DNA of 61,805 nt, taken from assembly GCA_916049765.1 (NCBI GenBank), contig CAJZIX010000005.1, positions 1 to 61,805 on the forward strand, written 5' to 3'. The notes beneath the pieces were generated by a model, which worked only from the letters and a program-made list of their open reading frames with translations, was not told the DNA's origin and did no database searches. The DNA comes from an uncultured bacterium (GTDB lineage: Bacteria > Patescibacteriota > Gracilibacteria > Absconditabacterales > Absconditicoccaceae). The stretch's first letter is position 1, and every line of letters starts with the position of its first letter. Positions 21,691 through 33,108 of this stretch are shown here, piece by piece. The translations under genes and the position numbers were made by a program.

Positions 21691-22494
21691 ATGAAAAAAG
21701 GACTTGTTTCAATTCTTCTTTGTACTTATAATGCACAAGAAACTATTGTGCAGACACTCCAATCTTGTTTAAATCAGACCTATCAAAATTTTGAAATTCT
21801 GATTCATGATGATGGATCAATAGATGAAACCTTAGTAGCTATCCAAAAAATAAATGACTCAAGAATTCAAGTTTTAAATTCTTGAAAAAAATTAGGTCCC
21901 TATAGGTGATTAAATTTTCTTTTAGACCATGCAAATGGGGAATATATTGCTATTCAGGATCATGATGATTTACGAGAGCCAAAAAAATTAGAATTTCAAA
22001 TCCAGTTTTTAGACAAAAATACTGATTATATTTGATGTGGTACAAAAACTCGTATGCGATATGAGGGAGATAATAAATATTTTGATTATTTTTTATGAGA
22101 GAAAAATTATTATACCCTACATCCTTCTTTAATGTTTAGAAATCAAGGATTTCGTTATCCAGAAGATAAAGTATATATGAATGATGCTTGGTTTCAAAAA
22201 GAAGTTTTATGTAAATGAAAAAAGAAGATAAAAAATTTAGACCAAATGTTGACAATTCATCGTATTAAGGAAGGAACAAAAAATTATAGTTATAAACGAT
22301 TTAGTCTAAATAGAGAGAATTTGCATACCCTTTATCATCTTCACTCATGGCGATATGCAACAGCTGCATTAGGTATAGAAATTATGAGAAAAATACTTTA
22401 TCCTTTTTTACAGAAAATAGGACAAGGGAATATAATTGATAAAATAGAGAGATTCCCCTTTATTTTACAGGGGTATTGTATTGAAACATTATAA
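21691..22494 (+). CDS. Glycosyltransferase family 2
   Basis: 267 residues (six more if an in-frame ATG at 21673 is used). A cytoplasmic GT-A enzyme transferring a sugar from a nucleotide donor. Visible motifs are VSILLCTYNAQETI at the start, HDDGSIDET at about residue 40 and the metal-binding QDHDDLRE (DxD-like) near 90. Several UGA-Gly codons lie in the middle. Its stop overlaps the stop of the convergent GT4 gene by 6 nt. It is part of the glycan cluster although on the opposite strand. Confidence 0.85.
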
Positions 22495-23631
22495 GACAGA
22501 ATAAAGCTTTTTATAGTCTTTTAACATCCTTCATAGAGAAAACTGAGGATTAAGTTCTACATGCAGTGAATCTTTATGTTGTATGGTTCGTTTAAATCCC
22601 TCCATTAATGCATAAAAGTCTTTATATTCTGCGATATATCAGTTTATTTTGTGTTTTGCTATCTCTGGAATTCCTCAGGTATTGAAGCTTACCACTGGAC
22701 ATCATGAAGAAATACTTTCTGCAACAACTAATCAAAAGCTGTCTGCTAAACTAGGATAGAGGAATATATCCGCAGCGGAAAAGTAGGAAGCCATTTCTTC
22801 TTTAGAAACAAAGGGAAGCTCTAAAATATTATCGAATTCATTTTTTTTATGATTCCCTAGGGTAACAAAAAGGAAGTCTGGATTATTTTTATATGAATTT
22901 GCAATTTTTTTAACGTAGCTTAAACCTTTAAGCATACTCTTACTTCAGCTCCCAGCAATACTGAGAATTAGGATCTTATCTAACGGAAGCCCTAAGTGTT
23001 TTCTACTTTCTATTTTTGATTTTTTGTTAAAAAGTTTTGTATCAATTCCATTATATATTGTAAGAACCTGATTCTTTCAAATAATGCTATCTTTAGCTAT
23101 TTTATTACTCATCCATTTAGAAACTCCTACATATGTAACAGGTATTCTTTCAAAGATAGCTTTTCTCTTTAGATATTGATCTCTAGTTTTGTATGGGAAA
23201 AGATTATTATTAGTATCATTTCCAGAGAGTAATCGATCATCATGAAGGGTCATTACTATTTTCTTTTCTTTGGCTATCAAAGGTAGACATTCTCGATCAA
23301 AAAAACCTCCTTGAATACTATGAAGGTGGATGATATCACTCTTTCTATAATAGTCTTGCTGTGATAAAAAGGTATAATCAATAGCTCAAGGACTTTTCCA
23401 GTCAAATAAAAAATTGAGTCATACGTAAGCTTTATATCTGATATTTCTATATCGTCGATTATTTTTAGTTTCATAAAGAGAGTTTGTATTTTTTGATTTT
23501 TCTCAAAAATAATATCCTACAAGTTTATGACTTAAAAATTCTTTTGGATCTAATCAGTCAATAATAGCTTGACATAAAGTATCAGTTCCTGTACGACCTC
23601 ATATGAGATTAATATGAAGTATTTGTCTCAT
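22489..23631 (-). CDS. Glycosyltransferase family 4/1
   Basis: 380 residues with the GT-B layout. N-terminal MRQILHINLIGGRTGTDTL is the glycine-rich start, with both motif glycines needing UGA in one case. HLHSIQGGFFD and VTYVGVSKWM lie in the acceptor half. The C-terminal donor half has ILILSIAGS, FVSKEEMASYFSAADIFLYPS and GLVVAESISSGCPVV with the conserved Glu. It is the last gene of the minus-strand glycan operon; its start overlaps the upstream GT2 by 23 nt. Confidence 0.87.
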
Positions 23632-24433
23632 TTTTCCATTTTATAAGGAATAAACTGATATTTAATGGTAGATACGAAAGTACATAATGAAGTATGTTTT
23701 TAATAAGAGCAGATAAAAATCATGGATAAAAATTTTTATAGAGAAGACTTAGTTTTAGGATATTCCATCTTTGCATCCTTCTGTTTTTTCATGATATTCA
23801 GTTAGGATCTATTTTAAAATTAACACAATTTTCTTGCAGATTATAAATTTTATACTTTTTACCGATTCTTAACCATAGTTCATGATCTTCTACATAATCC
23901 CATTTTGGATCATAATATCCAACTTTATCAATACAGGATTTTCTGAAGACAACACTTACATGTAATAGTTGTGATCATAAGAGCATTTTTTGTCTTATTT
24001 CATTATCATTTTCAGGTTTTTTAACAAAGAAAAGTGGTTTTCCTTGTGGATCAAGAGCAACTGCATTTGTTCCACAGATTCAGTATTCTGAATTCTTTTT
24101 TAAAAAATGAATTTGTTTTTCTAATTTATAAGGGTCTGTCCAAATATCTTCGTCATCAATTCTAGCAATAAACTCTCCATGACTAAACATTATTCCTTTA
24201 TTAAGGGTTTTTGTAAGCCTTAGATTTACTTCGTTTTCAAGATAGAGTATTCTTGTATCTTGTTTCGCATATTCTTTAAGAAACTTTCAAATTCCATTAG
24301 TAGAAGCGTCATTTATAATAAGTAATTCCCATTCTTTATAAGATTGCTGCTGAACAGATTTAATCGTTTCTTCTAGATCGGTTTGATGACCGTTATATAC
24401 AGGCAAAATAATTGAAATCAGGTTTTTGTTCAT
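23609..24433 (-). CDS. Glycosyltransferase family 2
   Basis: 274 residues. Motifs: LISIILPVYNGHQTDLEE at the N-terminus, IINDASTNG at about residue 39, and RIDDEDIW (the DxD metal site) near 83. A conserved WDYVEDHELW occurs in the catalytic C-terminal part. Glycines in STNG, YGIC and NGIS are UGA. It ends inside the start of the GT4 gene (23-nt overlap, translational coupling likely) and starts 9 nt after the GT10 gene. Confidence 0.87.
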
Positions 24434-24442
24434 TTTTCTTTA

Positions 24443-25471
24443 TTACGAAATAAAGAGTGATTGGAGTTTTTTTTCTAGAGTTTGAATGTGTTGAAAAATT
24501 TTTTCTGCTGCATTAGGAAGAAATATTGGTTCTTTAACAAAATTTTGATATGTGCAAGTATTTGTATAAAGCTGTTTAATGAATTGCGCGCTAGATTCAT
24601 CCCAAAAAATAATTCTTTTTTCATTAATAATACTTTTATCAAAATCATTCAAATATCCTTGGTAAATAGGGATAGCTCCGCCCATAAAAGCATCAGCTAA
24701 CTTCTCAGTAACATATCCTTTGGAGACAATATTTTCTGGACAAATAGTAAAAGTATAGTTATGTAGTAACTTAATTTTGTCTTCGCGACGATATGAAAGC
24801 TCGATATCAATATTATGTAATAAAGAGGATGGACAATCAATAGGCGCAATATTTTCGAGTTGATTATAAATATGAGTTCTCATTCCATTCATGTCATGTC
24901 TTGCAATCAAACAACAAAATTTTTGTTTGAGAAATTTATATTGATTTTTCTCTTCTATTTTTTTTAAAGTTGTCTGTATTTCTTCTAAACTGGTATGATA
25001 GGGAGAAATCAGCCCATAAAGCCATAGAGGAAATCTGATATAATTTTCTGCTACAATATCCCTAAATCCAATGGAAAGATGGGTATCATCTAGACAATAA
25101 TCGTCATAAGTTGCAAATCTTTCTGTTCATATATATTCTCCTGTAAAAAAAATTTTTATATTCTGAGAGTATTTAAGACATGAACGTGGTCAAAAAGTAG
25201 AAAAAAAATCAATAGGTTTCTTTTCTGGATTCAGGTTTTTTACTTTTATAAATTCAGTAAATCGAAAGCTTTTTGCTTCAAATCCTTCCCAGAAATTAAG
25301 GAAAGTAACATTTTCGTATTTTTGATTTTTCCTATCTTGATTATATTTTAATATTGGAAAAGCTTTATTAATAAATTTTTCCCTACAAAAACGAAGAAAA
25401 TTCATCACTATTTTTATTAGAAATAAAATTATCTTTTGTATTTTGAGAGTTGATATAATCCATTTTTCCAA
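24443..25471 (-). CDS. Glycosyltransferase family 10 (fucosyltransferase-like)
   Basis: 342 residues. The donor-binding motif of alpha-1,3/1,4-fucosyltransferases is clear: ENIVSKGYVTEKLADAF followed by GGAIPIYQG. The N-terminal half has FFTGEYIG, a typical acceptor-domain motif, with UGA-Gly. It would transfer a deoxy sugar such as fucose from a GDP-sugar, although no GDP-fucose genes are in the window. The start is uncertain: 25471 overlaps the UbiA gene by 43 nt, while an in-frame ATG at 25405 follows the UbiA stop by 24 nt. Confidence 0.8.
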
Positions 25472-26265
25472 TTAATGAGAAAAAATATACCATAATATCC
25501 AATAAAGAAAAAATAAAGCTTATTTCATAGAATAAATCCATGAAATATTCCAATTACTATCATATAAAGAATATAGACGCCTTGAAGTAATCCGTTTTGT
25601 CGTTCAATATCAATGCTTTTTATATCAATATTTTTTTGTTTAAGAAAGTATTTATATGCGTTCATAATAATGTCGTATAGTTCTCTTAATGAGAAGAATA
25701 GTAAGAGTGGTGTCAGGTATTGTGAAATCTCAGTATTTATCTGAAGATACAGAACAGGGAAAATGATGCTCAATTTAATAATCCTTAAAGCTAGTCGAGA
25801 AAAATAATTTAAAAGTCGATTTCTCCATACATTATGAGCGATATAAGCAATAATAGTTGATCCAACAAGAAGGAGATAATATATAAAATAACTTTTTAGA
25901 AAGAAAAAAATTAGAACTCCACCGAGGAAAACTACTATTCCTCTTAATGCCATTTGATATAAAATAAAAGAATCAGATACAGTATCACGAATTCTGATAG
26001 TAGGATTTTTTTCGTTTTTTATGCTATAATGGTCGTTATAAAGATAGCCAATTTCATATAAAGCATGATGTAATAAAAAAAGAATAGAAAAGATTCCTAG
26101 ACCACTAATAAATTGTGAAAAACTAATATGCTGTATATAATAAGCATATATTATGGGAATAAGAACAAAAACAATATGTCAGTAAATATAGGCAGGGAGA
26201 TTTTTTGGTTTTACCCTACAGGTGATAAAGTATTTATATGGGGCATATTTAAGAAAGGTATTCAT
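25429..26265 (-). CDS. UbiA-family prenyltransferase
   Basis: 278 residues with about eight membrane helices. The Mg-diphosphate motif region reads GYLYNDHYSIKNEKNPTIR, which matches the spacing of NDxxDxxxD...HPTKR in decaprenyl-phosphate phosphoribosyltransferase-like enzymes, but the second and third Asp are replaced by Ser and Glu. The true C-terminus lies past a UGA at 25525. It is flanked by a HAD protein (17-nt overlap), which recalls the prenyl-phosphate-pentose pair of arabinan-type pathways. Function in making a lipid-linked sugar donor is inferred. Confidence 0.72.
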
Positions 26266-26926
26266 AATTTGTAAATTTAAGAGAGGTAAAATAGTGTTCT
26301 CGATATTGTCTATCATCTTGTGAAAGTAGTATGATGTTTACTTTTTCTAGTTTTTTTGTTTTATGAAGATAGGAGATTAATGAGATATCTTCTTTATTAT
26401 CCGTATAGAAAGATATTTTTTTATAATCATCTAGGTTAATTTTATTCTCCTTGAAAATAGATTCCTTTCTTCCTTGTAAATCTTCAGTAAAAGATCAAGT
26501 TAAAATATTGTTTTTTTTCTCAAGTTTACTGGCATAATAAGGAACAGATAAAAATTCTGCTAAGATCTGTATTGGGGGGTCAATGGATGCAGATACCAGA
26601 ATTATAGTTTTTCACTTTTGTTTCTCAATAAGAAAATGCTCATGATTTTTTAATTTTTTTAGGTAGAAGGAGGAAAATTTTTTATTGAGATTTATTATTT
26701 CTTCTTGCTTTATCCCGGAAAAACACTTTCTTATAATCAATCTTGTAATATCAAGGTGAAAAAATTTTCGAAATATTCAGGCAATGAGAGAAAAAAATGG
26801 TTTTGATCTTTTATAATGTTTTGCTCGAAAGTTGGCAGGACCCTTCTCTAATAGATAATCTAGGTATAGTTGTGTAGAATTTCCATCAATAAGGGTTCCA
26901 CAGACATCAAATAGTACTAGATTCAT
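26249..26926 (-). CDS. HAD-superfamily hydrolase with altered motif I
   Basis: 225 residues of the SerB-like (HAD-IB) type. Motif I is FDVCGTLIDG at residues 5-14, so the nucleophile Asp is present but the usual second Asp (DxDGT) is Cys. Motif II is LVSASIDPP (Ser), and motif III/IV includes a C-terminal YTDNKED. UGA-Gly occurs at IAGIF, KGKT and LTGSF. The start codon shares one base with the stop of the upstream acetyltransferase (TAATG). The position next to UbiA suggests dephosphorylation of the prenyl-linked sugar, but the altered motif leaves activity open. Confidence 0.75.
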
Positions 26927-27594
26927 TATTTATAATAGTTGTCTAAAAAATCTTTTTGTAGTTCTCAAATGTCTTTTTCCCATCGACGAGAAGATAAAAG
27001 TTTTTCAATTTCATCTTGCTCAAATCTGAACTTTTTGATAGTCGCAGGAACTCCTCATACGATAGCATAAGGTGGAACGTTTTTTGTAACTACTGTTCAT
27101 GCTCCGATAATAGCTCAAGTACCAATGCTAACTCATGGGAGGATTATCGCTCAATGACCTATCCATACATCATGACCAATCGTAATTGGTTTACCTAAAT
27201 CATATTTTTTGTTATTAATTTCATTATATATCCTTTCTGGAGGATAGGTACTATAGTTTTTGATACTATGAGAGCTGTAACTTAAAATCAGTACATCATC
27301 AGCTATACTACAAAAAGATCCAATTTCTATTGGATTTTTAACAGATCATCGAATTCTTGCATTGCAAGTGTAGGTATATCTCCCAATAGATACCTTTCAT
27401 AAGCAAAGTCCACCCAGAGAAACGTTTTCTCAAAAAGAGAGTTGTTTTGTAAGTATCTGGTGGAGTGTTACAAATTTACAAGATGAAAAATTTATTCCGT
27501 ATTTTTTCCCTAGTGAATATTTAATTATTTGTTGTACGATATTTGGTAGTATATTCCGAATAAATATAAATATTTTTTGGAATTTTATTTTCAT
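26926..27594 (-). CDS. Left-handed beta-helix acetyltransferase (CatB/WbbJ type)
   Basis: 222 residues. Hexapeptide repeats run through the middle and end: IEIGSFCSIADDV, ITIGHDVWIGHGA, ILPGVSIGTGAIIGAGTVV, then VGGVPAT, the classic C-terminus of O-acetyltransferases. Many turn glycines are UGA, so the gene is fragmented under the standard code. The catalytic His is in SYSSHSI. It probably acetylates a sugar of the surface glycan. Confidence 0.88.
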
Positions 27595-27660
27595 GGTTTA
27601 CTAGTATTAAATAAAATATATTGGTTCTATATTGCATATTAGTTTCTTTGTCGAGTGAAT

Positions 27661-29226
27661 TTATTTCTTTTCTTTATCTTTTCAATCTTTTCAAGCAATA
27701 CTTTTTATCTCTTTTTTTAGAATTTTTATCTTTCCCCAGTTTGATCCACTAAAACAAAGAATATAGATTATTATAATCTCGATTAGTCATTGTATTATTG
27801 TTCGTCTATTTTCTGTGTATAATAAAAGGTGCTTTTTTCAAAAATAAAGAATTAGCCCTAAAATAGTCAAAATAATTAAATTTTTTATCATAAACTCCCA
27901 TTGGAACGAAAACGTACTTGCTTTTAGTAAGTAAGGAAAGCTCAAGCACCGTAAAATAAAATAGCTTATTCCAAAACCTATTCCAGCTCCTTGTAGTCCA
28001 AAAAAACGAATCGCTAAATAGGTAAATAAAATGGTAATAATTGTTCAGATTCCTAAAATCTTAACTCTTTCTTTGATTTTTCCAAGCCCAGCTAGAACTA
28101 AAAAATTAAATACCGTTAAAATATTAAAGTTTAGAAAAATTCAGGTAAAAGAAAGAAGAATCCCTGAAAATTCATATTTCTCTCAAAAAAGTACAATAGC
28201 GATTTCAGGTCCAAGTGTGATAAATAAAATAGAAAGACTTAAAGTCAAAATTAAAAAATAATTGTAGAAAAATGAAAAGAGGAGTCATAGTTTTTTTTGA
28301 TCTTTTTTTGTAATTAATTCGGAAACTATTGGAAAAATCAGTCACATGATTGGTCAAATGAGAATGTTTCCAATATAAAATAAGCTCAAAAAATTTGCAT
28401 AATATCCAGCTGCTTCAGCGCCAAGAAAATAAATAACCATTTGTTGGATAATTTGTCAGAAGACATTTCCAATATTTGCGCCAATAAAAGCCCAGAGTGC
28501 ATAGTTGCGATATCTTTTTAGCATGGGTTTATTTCGTTCAAAGCTTCCCTGCATTATCGGAGTACGATATTTTTTCCAGTAGAGGAGTCCAGCACTCAAA
28601 ACTCCTACACCAAGTCCTAAGAGCCAGTTTAAGCTATATCGTTCAATACTTGCTTTGTTTGTAAAAAAACAAAAAACAGTAAATCAGACAATGGATCGCA
28701 TTCTAATAAAGTCTACAAATTGATAATCAAAAGTTTTTTGAAAAGCAATGAAAATACTCTGCAATGTCTGAAAAATATTTATTCCCAAAAAATAAAGACA
28801 AAAGTATTTTAGAATTATTTCAGCATTTGGGTTATGAAAATAATGATTAGCCAATCGTTCTCCTCCAAATCGAAGTCCACATGCGATAAGAACTGCAGTT
28901 ACTGTTTGAACTAAAAAACTAAGCCAAACGATAGTTTTGATCCAGTTATATTTTTTTTCAATCCAAAATTTAGGAAGAAAATACTGGAGACTTTCAGTCA
29001 GTCCTAAGTCATTATACACATTCAAAAAAGCAATAAGACTGATAATACTATACAAAACTCCCAAATCTTCTACGCTTACTTCAGGAGAATTAGAGATCAA
29101 AAGCCTGACTAAGTATCCCGCTGGTGCCACTAGATACGAAAAAAGATAAAGCCAAAATCCTTTTTTGATTAGTTTTTGACTTAGGGTTTCATCTTGAAGG
29201 AGGTCAGTTTTTTGATTGTAATCCAT
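27661..29226 (-). CDS. Polysaccharide flippase (Wzx/MATE-like)
   Basis: 521 residues with about 12-14 hydrophobic segments in the oligosaccharide flippase pattern. The N-terminus has KKGFWLYLFSYLVAPAGYL and the family-typical GLTESLQYFLPKFW. Several UGA-Gly codons interrupt it under the standard code. It would move lipid-linked glycan units across the cytoplasmic membrane, which matches the neighbouring glycosyltransferases. It starts 3 nt downstream of the small anchored protein. Confidence 0.85.
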
Positions 29227-29229
29227 GTA

Positions 29230-29640
29230 TTAAAACGAAAAGAAGGGAATATCCTCAAAATAGATCGTAATTTTCCCAGTATAATTTTGAGGTATCCCAT
29301 TAAAAATAAAGGTATAATTTCAGCTTTCTGTTAAATTTTTTAGTGTCACTTCAGAACCTGTAAGATTGATCTTTTCCCCAGAAGGAGTATAGATTTCTGA
29401 AAATTGTAAGCCAAGAAAACTTGGAATAAAATATACTTTTACTCTATCTCATGCGAATAAGTACTTTTTGAATGTATTGGTTTTCCCGAGGAAAATCTGA
29501 TTCTCTTCCCCTTTACTCAGGACGGATCCATGTGTTTCACAAAGTGATTTATCAAGTGAATACAGTAAAAACCATCATCCTCAAAGGAGTCATAGAATGA
29601 AAAGGATAATCCAAAGTAAGCTCCAATATTTCCTTTGCAT
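29230..29640 (-). CDS. Small N-terminally anchored extracytoplasmic protein
   Basis: 136 residues, not recognised. One N-terminal helix (WSLLWIILFILGLLGGWWFLL) with three UGA-Gly codons, then a predicted beta-rich domain of about 105 residues. It lies between pheS (18-nt gap) and the flippase (3-nt gap) and is probably part of that transcript. It may act in glycan export or attachment. Confidence 0.7.
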
Positions 29641-29658
29641 AGTTATCAAGAGGATAAA

Positions 29659-30687
29659 TTACCAACTCCTTGCAAATCTAAGATCTCCATTCGTAAAAAG
29701 CCTAATGTCTTTGATTCCATATCTTACGGCAGCAAGTCTATTGATTCCCATACCAAAGGCAAATCCCGTTCGTCATTCTTCTGGATTTATGCCTGCAGCT
29801 TTGAGCACATTAGGATGGATCATTCCAGCTCCGAGGATCTCCATTCGCTTGGACATTTCTTTGGCTCCCGTTTTAGGATTGGTGTATTCATATCTCGTAT
29901 CAATTTCAAAACCAGGCTCTACAAAAGGGAAAAAACAAGGTCTCATTCTGATTTCAACTTCTTTTTGCAGGGCAGCAGAGAGAAATTTGGTAATCACACT
30001 TTTGAAGTGTCCGATACTGATTCATTTATCAATATAAATCCCTTCAAACTGATAAAACATCGTATCATGCGTTGCATCTACATTTTCAAATCTATAGACT
30101 CTCCCTGGTAAAACAGCCTTGATAGGTACTCCATACTTTTTAATCACATAATTCTGACCTGCAGAGGTGTGCGTTCTCAAAACATAATTTTCTCCTCTCT
30201 CATCTTTTTCAGCCACATAAATGGTATCGTGCATTTCAGTAGCAGGATGAGAAACCGGAATATTTACCGCTTCAAAATTCTCAAATTTGCTCACAATATC
30301 CGTTCCACTTTCTACGATAAACCCCATATTCTGAGCGATCTCTTCAAGCTCTCTTCTCACTTTCGTAAGCAAAGAAAAATGTCCTTCCTCTAGCTCCGTT
30401 CCCGGAAGCGAAATATCTACCGTTTCTTTTTCTAGCTGTGCATTGATTTCAAGCGTCTTGAGTTCGTTAAATTTTGCTTGGTAGGCGTCTTGAAGGCTGG
30501 TTCTCATGCTGGACAGTTTCCCTCCTTGTTCTTTTTTCTCCTCAGGACTGAGCGTTGCGAGTCCTTTCAAGGCTTCAGTTAGCTTTCCTTTTTTTCCTAA
30601 AAGTTCTTGATACCAAGTTTCAAGTTCAGAAAGGGTAGTGATGGCATGAAGCTTTTGGAGTAATTCTTCTCAATTCAGCATGATCAT
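29659..30687 (-). CDS. pheS: Phenylalanyl-tRNA synthetase alpha subunit
   Basis: 342 residues. Catalytic subunit of PheRS in the alpha2-beta2 complex. Motif 2 LRTHTSAGQNYV and the substrate-binding GAGMIHPNVLKAAG are visible, as are motif 3 FAFGMGINRLAAVRYG and an N-terminal coiled-coil arm (LLQKLHAITTLSELE). UGA-Gly codons are at LNGEE, DKGIS and EEGRTG. The usual partner pheT is not next to it; the following genes on the strand are the glycan operon, an unusual arrangement. Confidence 0.93.
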
Positions 30688-30982
30688 AGTTTAAAGATAA
30701 AAAACTGACCGAAATTCTAGCGTTTTACTTTGTCTTTGCAAGCTGTATTTCTCTCTAATGCTTCTTCTGTTTTAAAAGCAATCGGAAAATGCAGAGCTTT
30801 TTTTTTATTATTTTTTCTTTTTCTTTAGTTATTTCTTGTTCCCTTTTCCCTTCCTCTTTATCCTCCCTCCTTTCACCAATCCAGTTATAACTAAAAAGCT
30901 CAAAAGCTTCATAGCATCCTGAGTGGAATCAAAAAAATCTTCAAAAAACTCTAAAAACTGATCAAAAATTTCAGTTTTTTCA

Positions 30983-31194
30983 TCAAAAATGCCGAAAAAC
31001 TGATTGAAAATTCAATTAAATGGTCAAAAACATGCTAGAATACCAAAATATTTCATCAAAATGATCAAAAAAGCCAAAAAATCAATCAGATTTTCATTTT
31101 TTTGGTCAAAAATGCCAAAAACCTGATCAAAATTCCACCAAAATGATCAAAAAACTGACAGAATACAAAAATATTTGCCCAAAATGATCAAAAA
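30983..31194. repeat. Two diverged 89-nt direct repeats
   Basis: Copies at 30983-31071 and 31106-31194 both start TCAAAAATGCC and end AAAATGATCAAAAA, with matching internal blocks (CTGAT, GTCAAAAA or ATCAAAAA, AGAATAC, AAAATATTT). They differ by many substitutions but keep length, separated by a 34-nt spacer. Related ATCAAAAA blocks continue upstream to about 30940. Confidence 0.7.
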
Positions 31195-31291
31195 CCCCCC
31201 AAAATTTGAATTTTAGTATAGTGTTTTGCTTTAATTGTGTAGATTTTTTTACTTCAGAAAGAAAAAAGCCAGGTTTATTCACCTAGCTGTT

Positions 31292-31318
31292 GGATTTATG
31301 ACATAATGTCATAAATCC
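31292..31318. promoter_or_regulatory. 27-nt perfect palindrome
   Basis: GGATTTATGACAT and ATGTCATAAATCC are exact inverted copies separated by one A. No U-tract follows, so an operator or other protein-binding site is more likely than a terminator. It lies 184 nt upstream of cysS. Confidence 0.6.
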
Positions 31319-31501
31319 ATTCTTTCACACCTCTTCCGATGAGGAACAGGGCGAGGGATACAACCTCAAAATAAAATTTAATTTTTTTCATACATTTTTT
31401 CTTTAAAGATTTTATATTGCATTGGGGAAGTATATCAATATCCTTTCAAAAAACAACCTAAATGATGACATTTTTCAGAATTTATTTTTTTATCATAAAG
31501 A

Positions 31502-32929
31502 ATGCAGATCAAGCTCTACAACACCCTCACTCGTGAGAAAGAAGACTTTATCCCACTGATGCAAGATCCTAACTATTCAGGAGAGAAAAAGGATTTTGTA
31601 GGAATGTATTCTTGTGGACCGACCGTCTATTATACTCCACATATTGGAAATCTCAGAGCGACATTTACTGCGGATTTGATTAGGAACGTGCTGAAGTATT
31701 TTGGCTATCCAGTGAAAGCAGTGATGAATATTACGGATGTGGGACATTTGGTTTCCGATGGAGATGAAGGAGAGGATAAACTAGAAAAAGGAGCAAAAAG
31801 AGACGGAATCTCAGCTTGGGAAGTCGCAAAAAAATATGAAGAAATCTTTCTCACTGCGATGAACGAGCTGAATATTCAGACTTTTGATGTGATGCCAAGG
31901 GCGACCGAGCATATTGCCGAGCAAATCGCACTTGTACAGAGCCTAGAAGCGAAAGGCTATACTTACGAAGTTCCGGGTGATGGAATCTATATGGATACGA
32001 GTAAAGTAGAGGACTATGGGAAACTCATGGGACCAAACTACAAAAAAAGGCTTGAGGACTTGAGAGCAGGGGAGCGTGTTGATATGAAAGGCAAGAAAAA
32101 TCCGACAGATTTCGCTTTGTGGAAGTTCTCTCCAACAGATGAAAAAAGGCAGATGGAGCGAGATTCTCCATGGGGAGTTGGTTTCCCTGGTTGGCATATA
32201 GAATGTAGTGCGATGTCCAGCAAATATCTTGGTGAGCAGTTTGATATTCATCATGGGGGAGCGGATCATATCACGGTTCATCATCCAAATGAGATTTCTC
32301 AGTCAGAATGCTGATTTTGAAAGAAGCCGTGGGTGAAATATTGGTTGCACAACGAGTTCTTACAAGTAGATGGAGGGAAAATGAGTAAATCACTCGGGAA
32401 TATCTACTCTTTGGAAGATATTAAAGCCAAAGGCTATTCTCCGCTTGATTTGAGATATTTCTATTTCAAAGCCCAATATGGTAAATTTCAAAACTTCACT
32501 TGGGAAGCTTTAGAGCAAGCTAAAAATGAAAGAGCAGGTTTGATCAAGAAAATTCAAAATCTGACCCAAACTTCTCAGCAAACAAGCACTGAAGATTGGA
32601 AACTTCGCTTTGATGAAGCCCTTGCTGATAATCTCAATACGCCAAAACTCCTTTCCGAGCTCCATTCTGCACTTTCCAAGTCAGGAAGTGAGCTTTTACC
32701 TCTTCTTCATGAATTAGAAGAAAAAGTTCTAAAAATCTGACTCTTTTCTACAGAAACTCCAGTATCTCAGGAAGCTCCAGAAGCAATCATTTCGCTCGCC
32801 GAGCAGAGAAAACAAGCTAAATCCGAGAAAAATTATGCCTTAGCTGATGAACTTAGAACTCAAATTACCCAAGCAGGCTGGGAAATAAAAGATACGAAAG
32901 AGGGGTATGAATTAACAATTAAAAATTAA
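31502..32929 (+). CDS. cysS: Cysteinyl-tRNA synthetase
   Basis: 475 residues, class I synthetase charging tRNA-Cys. YSCGPTVYYTPHIGN supplies the first zinc Cys and the HIGH-type motif. GWHIECSAM, HHGGADHITVHHPNE and KMSKSLGN follow in the right order. UGA-Gly codons at CGFGKK link the catalytic halves. The C-terminal anticodon-binding helical part ends EEKNYALADELR...QAGWEIKDT. Length is normal for the family. Confidence 0.95.
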
Positions 32930-33108
32930 CAATTCAGAATTAAGAGAAATCCTTCCTAGCTCTCCTTTGATAAGAGGAAAATATTGAAAAAGTTCCGTCT
33001 TTCTTAATAAGGGAGTTGCCCAGCGGAGCGAGGAGGGATATAGAACTATTATCTTAAAGTCCTCCAACTTCTTCCCAAAATTTTAGACCATTTATCTCAC
33101 TGAAAATT

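Larger units (their letters stand above)
30688..31501. other. Divergent intergenic region between pheS and cysS
   Basis: About 810 nt with no supportable gene in either strand, stops in all frames even with UGA as sense. It contains two diverged 89-nt direct repeats built on TCAAAAATGCC...ATGATCAAAAA, a 27-nt perfect palindrome and AT-rich tracts. I see no known RNA or T-box element ahead of either synthetase. Confidence 0.6.

Noticed and set aside
29597..30111. Two long plus-strand frames of 146 and 158 residues
   Set aside because: They lie opposite pheS, which is unambiguous by motifs, and have no recognisable protein features.
30983..31194. Coding repeats
   Set aside because: Frames are interrupted by UAA or UAG on both strands.
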